From the NCBI RefSeq assembly GCF_019219025.1, contig NZ_JAHUWN010000059.1, positions 1 to 10,296 on the forward strand: a DNA stretch of 10,296 bases, read 5' to 3'. Below the pieces are notes generated by a model. The model had not been told where the DNA came from. It was given only the letters and a program-made list of their open reading frames with translations, and ran no database searches. Made by a program: the position numbers and the translations under genes. The DNA comes from Bacillus sp. sid0103 (GTDB lineage Bacteria > Bacillota > Bacilli > Bacillales_B > DSM-18226). Shown piece by piece: positions 6,355 to 10,296 of this stretch; position 1 is the first letter of the stretch; each line of letters opens with the position of its first letter.

Positions 6355-6441
6355 GCCTAACCTGCTCGTTAGTCGAATAAGAAAAGCGATGCCCTTCTTT
6401 AAGAATCGCACCCGTTAGTTTAAGTAAAATGCTTCACAATC
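6355..6441 (+). repeat. Dispersed repeat copy 4
   Basis: Left end CTAACCTGCTCGTTAGTCG from 6357, AAGAAAAGCGAT, a short stem (GCGAT at 6387-6391 with ATCGC further right), and right end CACCCGTTAGTTTAAGT at 6409-6425 with the CTTCACAATC tail at 6432-6441. Together with inverted copy 8 it forms a large interrupted inverted repeat (6218-6441). No minus-strand gene lies to its right, so unlike most copies it does not obviously end a gene. Confidence 0.75.
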
Positions 6442-6478
6442 TTTCTAATTATAGCCTTTTACAGCTTTCCCCTATTAA

Positions 6479-6508
6479 TTGATAACACCATTTATCAACC
6501 CGAATAAT
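6479..6508 (+). promoter_or_regulatory. Promoter with overlapping inverted-repeat operator for the 6549-7310 gene
   Basis: TTGATA at 6479-6484 (5/6 to the -35 consensus) and AATAAT at 6503-6508 (5/6 to -10) are separated by 18 bp, 40 nt upstream of the start codon. An inverted repeat TTGATAA-N6-TTATCAA (6479-6498) begins exactly at the -35 box and runs into the spacer, a position where a bound repressor would block polymerase. The half-site recalls TGATAAT of Fur-type boxes but the spacing does not match them, so no regulator is named. Confidence 0.55.
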
Positions 6509-6548
6509 TTACCTTAATAACACCCATATTAACTTTGAGGTGTTGTAA

Positions 6549-7310
6549 ATGCCCAAAAATAGTATTGTTGATATTTGTATATTCTCTCTTGCTTTTTGTG
6601 TTGTTTTTAGTACACCTTCTAACGCATCAAATCATCAACAAGAAAACAATAATTTGTCCGTTGAAATGGAAAGACGGTTAAATAGCCTTGAACCTCCAGA
6701 ACCAATCACTCTTCTCAAATCTACAGAACAAAAAGAAACGGAGGGTAAATACCCTTCAAAAACCTTTTCTATTTCTGAAGTATTAAAAAAAGGGACAAAA
6801 ATCCCTTTCAATAAAATTACAAATGAACCAAACTATGAAAGACCAGTATATCAAGAACAATGGCATAGCACCCGTGGGGGTGGGAGATGGGGTTATATTC
6901 CAAGTAGGATTTATTACGCACAACATCGTTTATTCCCAATCTATGATATTGGACTTTCTGGTTTATTTAATTTCGGACATAATGTTAGTATTGGTTTTCC
7001 AACATTTCAAAATGAAACCGACCTTGACTTATATATTGTTGTTTTTCAAACAAATGTTACTGAAGTTTATACAAAAGGAAATCAAGTTGTTGTTGTTGGA
7101 AATCCACAACGTAACGGAGTTGAAGTTATAACCGTTAAAACAAAAGATATACATCCATCTGATTTGAAGAAAATGTTGCTTATTCAATTGGCAACAAACA
7201 GTTATGAACTCGATTATTCACTGATTAATTATCATCCACCTGATTTTTGTAAAAAACAAATTAATCGAAACCAAAAACTGCCTTGGTGGTTTAATAATAC
7301 GCTTAATTAA
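6549..7310 (+). CDS. Secreted protein of unknown function
   Basis: A 253-residue protein with an N-terminal signal-like segment: a hydrophobic core at residues 9-20 (ICIFSLAFCVVF) and a likely signal peptidase I site after SNA at 24-26. The n-region is weakly charged (K3, D8), so efficiency is uncertain; no lipobox is present. Residues 27-95 are polar and low in complexity (rich in Asn, Glu, Pro), a probable linker. Residues 96-253 look globular, with aromatic-rich stretches (YERPVYQEQWHS, RWGYIPSRIYYAQHRLFPIY), beta-like segments (VVFQTNVTEVY, QVVVVGNP, VEVITVKT) and a single Cys at 234. TTGAGGTG about 7 nt upstream supports the ATG. I recognise no family. Its own promoter-operator and a terminator overlapping its stop codon mark a single-gene unit. 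Confidence 0.72.
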   Translation: MPKNSIVDICIFSLAFCVVFSTPSNASNHQQENNNLSVEMERRLNSLEPPEPITLLKSTEQKETEGKYPSKTFSISEVLKKGTKIPFNKITNEPNYERPVYQEQWHSTRGGGRWGYIPSRIYYAQHRLFPIYDIGLSGLFNFGHNVSIGFPTFQNETDLDLYIVVFQTNVTEVYTKGNQVVVVGNPQRNGVEVITVKTKDIHPSDLKKMLLIQLATNSYELDYSLINYHPPDFCKKQINRNQKLPWWFNNTLN

Positions 7311-7321
7311 GCGTATTTTTT
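7296..7321 (+). terminator. Intrinsic terminator overlapping the stop codon of the secreted-protein gene
   Basis: Positions 7296-7317 are a perfect 22-bp palindrome (AATACGCTTAA and its complement) followed by a T-tract through 7321. The palindrome includes the last four sense codons and the TAA stop at 7308-7310, so terminator and C terminus share sequence. Confidence 0.85.
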
Positions 7322-7346
7322 CATTTTTTAGGGAAGCTTTTTAATG

Positions 7347-7430
7347 AACTAACCTGACTGTTGAACAAGAAGAAAATTACAATATTAAGTCACGGAATCT
7401 TCAACTTTTGCAACCAAGTAGTTCAATAAG
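7347..7430 (+). repeat. Dispersed repeat copy 7, degenerate
   Basis: AACTAACCTGACTGTTGAACAAGAAG from 7347 and TCTTCAACTTTTGCAACCAAG with AGTTCAA near 7399-7425 follow the order of the family (left end, GAACAAGAA tract, AACTCTTGCACC, right end), but the central hairpin is lost. The rest of 7431-7568 holds only a candidate promoter. Confidence 0.5.
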
Positions 7431-7517
7431 AAGTTTTGTATGTTATAGCCAATGCTTTTCTGAATATGAAATTAAGTTTTAATCGTAAAATTCTACACAA
7501 AATTTAAACGACCGTCC

Positions 7518-7546
7518 TTTACGGGCTTGTCTTAAATGCATAAACT
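7518..7546 (+). promoter_or_regulatory. Weak candidate promoter for the 7578-8051 gene
   Basis: TTTACG at 7518-7523 and TAAACT at 7541-7546 are separated by 17 bp; each matches four of six consensus bases. They lie about 30 nt before the start codon. Low specificity prediction. Confidence 0.3.
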
Positions 7547-7577
7547 ATTAAGATATCATTAGAAAAGAGTGAAAATA

Positions 7578-8051
7578 TTGTCAACAAACTTAGTTGCAAC
7601 AGTAAGAATTGTCTTGGCTTTAACGGTACAAGCCATTCGATTTGCTAATAGTGCAAAACTGATAATTCAACAACTTGAAGGTTTTGGTTTACCACCCAAT
7701 CCAATCAAACCACAATTATATCACGATGCCATGGATAGTCTAACAGATGCTTTTAATACTATTCTAGCTCCCCCTTTAAATATACAATGGCCAACTGACC
7801 CTATACTTCCACTTAACCCAATTTATCCCAATGATCCTATAAGAATTAAACTATCAGACAACCGAGCATTGCTGGCATTAGATAGAACCAATGATGCTAT
7901 CAGATATATTCACACAGCTATACTCTTAAGTGCTGATCCTGACATCACTGAGCAACTGCTTTTAATTAGATTCCAGGTAAAAGCCGCACGACTTGCACTT
8001 GAAGATGGTATAGATGCTCCTCCATTTGCAGGAGATGTTAAGAGTCGATAA
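7578..8051 (+). CDS. Proline-rich helical protein with internal duplication, unknown function
   Basis: The preferred start is TTG at 7578-7580, because GAGTGA at 7567-7572 lies 5 nt upstream; the longer reading from GTG at 7569 would start inside that ribosome binding site. The 157-residue product has an N-terminal amphipathic helix, a proline-rich middle (many P-N-P, P-L-N, P-T-D-P motifs over roughly 45 residues) and a C-terminal helical hairpin. Two helices share a pattern: T-x-x-AIRF-x-x-SA-x-LI near the N terminus and T-x-x-AIRY-x-x-TA-x-LL about 88 residues later, suggesting an ancient duplication with the proline-rich part as linker. There is no clear signal peptide or membrane helix and no Cys. 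No family is recognised; an assembly or structural role is only a guess. A terminator overlaps the stop. Confidence 0.68.
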   Translation: MSTNLVATVRIVLALTVQAIRFANSAKLIIQQLEGFGLPPNPIKPQLYHDAMDSLTDAFNTILAPPLNIQWPTDPILPLNPIYPNDPIRIKLSDNRALLALDRTNDAIRYIHTAILLSADPDITEQLLLIRFQVKAARLALEDGIDAPPFAGDVKSR

Positions 8052-8067
8052 TTTATCGGCTGTTTTT
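8043..8067 (+). terminator. Intrinsic terminator overlapping the stop codon of the 7578-8051 gene
   Basis: AGTCGAT at 8043-8049 pairs with ATCGGCT at 8055-8061 (one G-U pair), with a five-base loop, followed by a T-tract at 8063-8067. The last sense codons and TAA (8049-8051) lie inside the hairpin, as in the gene before it. Confidence 0.75.
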
Positions 8068-8091
8068 ATTTAGTTTACAAAAGTTTTTTTC

Positions 8092-8190
8092 ACTAACCTG
8101 CTCCGTTAACACAAAAAGAAAAGCCCCATATATGGCAGCTCCGATCTTAAACTCTTGCACCCCGTTAATTTAAGTGCAATTCTTCACAAA
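8092..8190 (+). repeat. Dispersed repeat copy 5
   Basis: Left end ACTAACCTGCTCCGTTAACA from 8092, AAAAAGAAAAGCC, a 10-bp palindrome CCATATATGG as the hairpin core, AACTCTTGCACCCCGTTAA and the right end TTTAAGTG with CTTCACAAA at 8182-8190. This is one of the most complete copies, about 99 bp. It lies between the terminator of the + strand gene and a kinase remnant. Confidence 0.8.
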
Positions 8191-8274
8191 CTTACAAATC
8201 GTTAATATTCATAATAAAAAACTGCAGAAAGCTCGTTTACACGAACTTATCTTTTTCCGTACCTCTACAAAATC

Positions 8275-8562
8275 AAAGTTATTGGTGATATTGAACTAGC
8301 TAATAAAGAAGTATGAATAAAAGTGAATTTGTTGCTATCATATGGCATGAGCTTAAATCACCCATAACTGCTGTGATGTTTAAGTTGGAAGCAATTATCG
8401 AAAAGTAGGTCTGTATCAAGATCGGTTAGATATTTGAAAAAGTGCTACAAGATGATGGGAGAGATTCAGGAACTAGCAATGGATATGTTGGAAATCTATC
8501 TAATGAAACACACTGTAATTGAATCTAAATTTTATAAGAATGGACTTATTGGATATCGTTAA
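8275..8562 (+). pseudogene. VanS-like sensor histidine kinase remnant, multiply frameshifted
   Basis: Joining frames gives a histidine kinase dimerisation and phosphoacceptor region: KVIGDIELANKEV (from 8275), NKSEFVAIIWHELKSPITAV (from 8316, H-box His at 8346-8348), VGLYQDR (from 8405) and RYLKKCYKMMGEIQELAMD (from 8428), ending GLIGYR-TAA at 8560-8562. The order WHELKSPITAV, then VGLYQDR-RYLKK, then a helix ending in LEIYLMK resembles VanS-type kinases, in which VGVYKDRDKYL and a LxxSRME segment follow the H-box. At least three frame breaks separate the blocks. The sensor domain, the ATP-binding N, D, F and G boxes and any response regulator gene are absent. It is a dead gene fragment that fills most of the otherwise empty 8191-8639 stretch. 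Confidence 0.75.
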
Positions 8563-8639
8563 TGAAAGCACCTAACGGCTGCAACATTACAATTAATCAA
8601 AGAATAATCTCTTCTTAGTATGCCTTTTTAAGAGTATCA

Positions 8640-9266
8640 TTACATATTTGAAATGGCTTCACGTGTTGTCCATGTAGCACTACTGAAAGCTCGGTAGTTC
8701 GTAACAGCAGCATGAAAATCGTTTTCACTAATCGTGGCAGTTGCATCGTAAACAACAGCTGTCTTGAAGCCATTTTCGATTAAATCTCTCATATGCGATT
8801 CAACACATACGTTTGATAATACCCCAGCCAAAATTACTTGTTCTTTTCTGCGTTGCCTTAGTTGATAGACCAGATCATTTGTCTGAGGACTGGCCACCTT
8901 GTGCGGTGTTGCAATGACGGATGTTTTGTCCCAGATATACGGAGCTAAAATTGGAACATAATCGGCTTCCGGAGTTGGAGGACTATATTGATTTAATTTC
9001 TGATAAACACGCAAACTAATCAACATCTCTTGTTCGTTCCCTGTAAACTGCCAATCATAGTCATGTGGATATAAAAAGTGCGGGGAAACAAAGAGCTGAT
9101 AACCTTTACTACGAGCAGTGCTTAATAGTAGTTCCAAGTTGGCTAAAGTATTATTCTGTTTAATGTTTGCCTTTGTCAAATGATATCCTCTTCCGCCTGG
9201 AGACAAAAAGTCATTTTGAGGGTCAGTAATAACTATTGCAGTATTCGCTTGGTTTGGTTTAAACAT
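8640..9266 (-). CDS. Isochorismatase-like cysteine hydrolase
   Basis: A 208-residue cytoplasmic enzyme of the isochorismatase/nicotinamidase fold. The catalytic triad is visible: Asp15 in VITDPQNDF, Lys123 in ATPHKVASP, and Cys154 in GVLSNVCVESHMRD, with the usual small residues before the Cys. Family members hydrolyse amides (nicotinamide, N-carbamoyl compounds, ureido acids) or vinyl ethers; the presence of the Cys argues for hydrolysis of an amide rather than the Cys-less isochorismatase type, but the substrate cannot be chosen from sequence. Length is normal and no truncation is seen. AAGGTGG at 9277-9283, 10 nt before the ATG, supports the start. It follows the DinB gene on the same strand, but a repeat copy lies between and a separate promoter is predicted, so it is probably its own unit. 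Confidence 0.87.
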   Translation of the reverse strand: MFKPNQANTAIVITDPQNDFLSPGGRGYHLTKANIKQNNTLANLELLLSTARSKGYQLFVSPHFLYPHDYDWQFTGNEQEMLISLRVYQKLNQYSPPTPEADYVPILAPYIWDKTSVIATPHKVASPQTNDLVYQLRQRRKEQVILAGVLSNVCVESHMRDLIENGFKTAVVYDATATISENDFHAAVTNYRAFSSATWTTREAISNM

Positions 9267-9302
9267 AGAATTGTTCCCACCTTTTTATGTTTTCACTTAT
9301 CG

Positions 9303-9308
9303 ATTATA
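9303..9308 (-). promoter_or_regulatory. Candidate -10 box for the cysteine hydrolase gene
   Basis: A consensus TATAAT on the minus strand lies 37 nt upstream of the start codon. The sequence 17 bp further upstream (GAATTT) is a poor -35 box. No operator-like inverted repeat is evident. Confidence 0.4.
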
Positions 9309-9474
9309 TGAACTACATTGATTAAAAATTCCTTAGGAAAATGAAATTTTGAATTTAATGAGTGACAATAAAGTACGGATAAACAAATACAACTATTGCA
9401 TAGAAACCCCATTTCTTTTTTTGTATGATTTCCTTCCAATAAACATAAAAAAGAGCTGTATTTCACCTCACTTG

Positions 9475-9560
9475 TTCAACCTGCCCCGTGTGCACTATAA
9501 GAAAAAGACTGCCGAAAATGGCAGCCAGATATTCAACTCTTGCACCCTTTAGTTCAAGTA
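9475..9560 (+). repeat. Dispersed repeat copy 6; terminator for the DinB-family gene
   Basis: Left end TTCAACCTGCCCCGTGTG from 9475, AAGAAAAAGA, a hairpin with CTGCC at 9509-9513 and GGCAG at 9520-9524, AACTCTTGCACCC and right end TTTAGTTCAAGTAGG. On the minus strand the hairpin is followed by TCTTTTTCTTAT, an intrinsic terminator, and the element begins about 20 nt past the stop of the 9581-10075 gene. The stretch 9309-9474 shows nothing else that I can support. Confidence 0.8.
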
Positions 9561-9580
9561 GGCGCTAGTGCAACTTTTAT

Positions 9581-10075
9581 TTATTCATCTTCTCCTGCAT
9601 CTATTTTCCGGCTATTTTGCAACTTCCGGATATAAATGATCTGACCAATGTGATATGCGTTATGAGTTGACACATTTCCAAGTATTGCCCACCATATCAC
9701 GTGTCCAGGAAAACCATTAACTTCACTCTCAACTTTTTCTTCAGATAATAACTCTTGCCAACGTAAAAGCACCTCTAATAGCTGTTTCTTTAAATCAGCA
9801 AAAGTATGATTTTCAGGAATAATAAAGCTGTTATTATTATTTCCTATGGAAGGCACAGCATCAACGTGAGATTTTTGGTACCTTGTTTGCCATGTTTGAT
9901 TCCAATATATTAGATGCTGCACAATTTCAGCAATACTATTACTTTCTTCGTTTGGCTTCCAAAATGCATGTTCCTCAGACAATCTTTCTACTGAATCTGA
10001 AAATGGTAGGTACCAACTAGGGTCATTGGCATTTGCCAACAACTGATCCGATAAAACATCTTTTGCATGAACCAT
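9581..10075 (-). CDS. DinB-family putative metal-dependent protein
   Basis: A DinB/YfiT-like four-helix-bundle protein. Counting from the longer reading, the metal-binding histidines are His57 (in IVQHLIYWNQTW), His141 and His145 (in STHNAYHIGQI), the standard triad with H-x3-H in the last helix. Members include thiol-S-transferases such as bacillithiol transferases, and many uncharacterised proteins; the reaction here is not determinable. The start is ATG at 10073-10075 rather than 10082-10084, because the only Shine-Dalgarno-like AGGA (10085-10088) abuts the upstream ATG but is 9 nt from the downstream one, giving 164 residues beginning MVHAKDVLSD. The protein is probably cytoplasmic. Upstream lies a group II intron end, about 105 nt from the start codon; downstream, repeat copy 6 provides a terminator. 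Family confidence is high. Confidence 0.87.
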   Translation of the reverse strand: MVHAKDVLSDQLLANANDPSWYLPFSDSVERLSEEHAFWKPNEESNSIAEIVQHLIYWNQTWQTRYQKSHVDAVPSIGNNNNSFIIPENHTFADLKKQLLEVLLRWQELLSEEKVESEVNGFPGHVIWWAILGNVSTHNAYHIGQIIYIRKLQNSRKIDAGEDE

Positions 10076-10134
10076 AACCAACATTCCTAATTTTTATATA
10101 CTGTTTTTTCTATATATTTATACAACGTCATCTT

Positions 10135-10165
10135 ATTATATTCTACATAGTATATTGATTGTCCT
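10135..10165 (-). promoter_or_regulatory. Candidate promoter between the intron end and the DinB-family gene
   Basis: TATAAT at 10135-10140 on the minus strand is a consensus -10 box. Upstream, GACAAT at 17 bp or AGGACA at 19 bp (10160-10165) are partial -35 matches. It lies downstream of the intron end, so the intron has not separated this promoter from the gene. Confidence 0.4.
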
Positions 10166-10180
10166 GTTCTTATTAAACTA

Positions 10181-10296
10181 GTTGAGTAGAAGAGAACCTC
10201 TCTACCTCGCGGTAGATTGTGTTTCTCCCCCCTCGCAGAACCGTGCTTGCGCTATTCACGCACACGGCTCCTCCTAGTTATCATTCACAAGATGTA
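10181..10296 (-). mobile_element. 3' end of a group II intron (domains V and VI), cut by the window edge
   Basis: On the minus strand, GAGCCGTG (about 10261-10268) and CACGGTTC form the 8-bp lower stem of a 33-34 nt domain V, beginning with the conserved AGC, with a GCG/CGC upper stem. After a G-rich joining segment, domain VI follows: GAGAA and TTCTC outer pairs and a TCTACC/GGTAGA stem capped by GCGA. The RNA would end in CTACTCAAC with the final AC at 10182-10181, matching the usual 3' AY end of these introns. Upstream of domain V, AACTAGGAGGA resembles the segment after an intron-encoded reverse transcriptase gene, which would lie beyond the right edge. Boundary is estimated from structure, plus or minus a few bases. 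Confidence 0.8.

Noticed and set aside
6479..6498. Fur or PerR box
   Set aside because: The half-site resembles TGATAAT, but known boxes in Bacillus have 7-1-7 spacing whereas this palindrome has a six-base interior.
6823..7131. 102-codon + strand frame
   Set aside because: It is an out-of-frame reading of the secreted-protein gene, without an RBS.
9349..9552. 67-codon + strand frame
   Set aside because: Half of it lies in repeat copy 6, and neither RBS nor domain pattern supports it.

Overview
The window looks like chromosomal DNA of a low-GC Gram-positive in the family Bacillaceae. It is AT-rich, most genes have strong AGGAG-type ribosome binding sites, GTG/TTG starts are plausible, and intrinsic terminators with T-tracts are common. 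Protein types (DUF1835, DinB, isochorismatase-like hydrolase, CPDC-type flavoprotein) fit Bacillus and relatives; the species cannot be named from sequence alone. It reads as an accessory or decaying stretch: short single-gene units, several broken genes, many copies of one small dispersed repeat, and a group II intron end at the right edge.

Layout. At 1-84 is the 5' end of a small membrane-protein gene (-). At 256-1272 is a DUF1835/DUF3658 protein (-), divergent from an unknown 102-residue protein (1408-1716, +) with a strong terminator. At 1827-2063 is a probable membrane-protein remnant (-). At 2138-3215 a thioredoxin-reductase-like flavoprotein (-) overlaps a possible 38-residue membrane peptide. 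At 3258-3521 is an aldo/keto reductase remnant (+), then an intact FAD monooxygenase (3664-4860, -) in DNA that looks richer in GC than its surroundings. At 5082-5679 are two small two-helix membrane proteins (-). At 5860-8051 are three + strand genes of unknown function: a glycine-zipper protein, a secreted protein and a proline-rich helical protein with an internal duplication, all three followed by clear hairpin terminators. At 8275-8562 is a frameshifted VanS-like histidine kinase remnant. At 8640-9266 is a cysteine hydrolase (-), at 9581-10075 a DinB-family protein (-), and from 10181 to the edge domains V and VI of a group II intron (-).

The most striking structure is a family of about eight copies of an 80-100 bp element. 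In the better-preserved copies a central hairpin is flanked by direct CGTTAGT-type motifs. Read on the strand where the hairpin precedes a T-rich tract, the element looks like an intrinsic terminator. Three copies start within about 20 bp of the stop codon of a gene pointing into them, and one even supplies the last codons and stop of a gene. The only inverted copy follows a + strand gene. I infer a dispersed, terminator-like repeat.

No single multi-gene pathway joins these genes. The redox enzymes and cysteine hydrolase are probably independent housekeeping or detoxification functions; the 5860-8051 genes are lineage-specific orphans as far as I can recognise.
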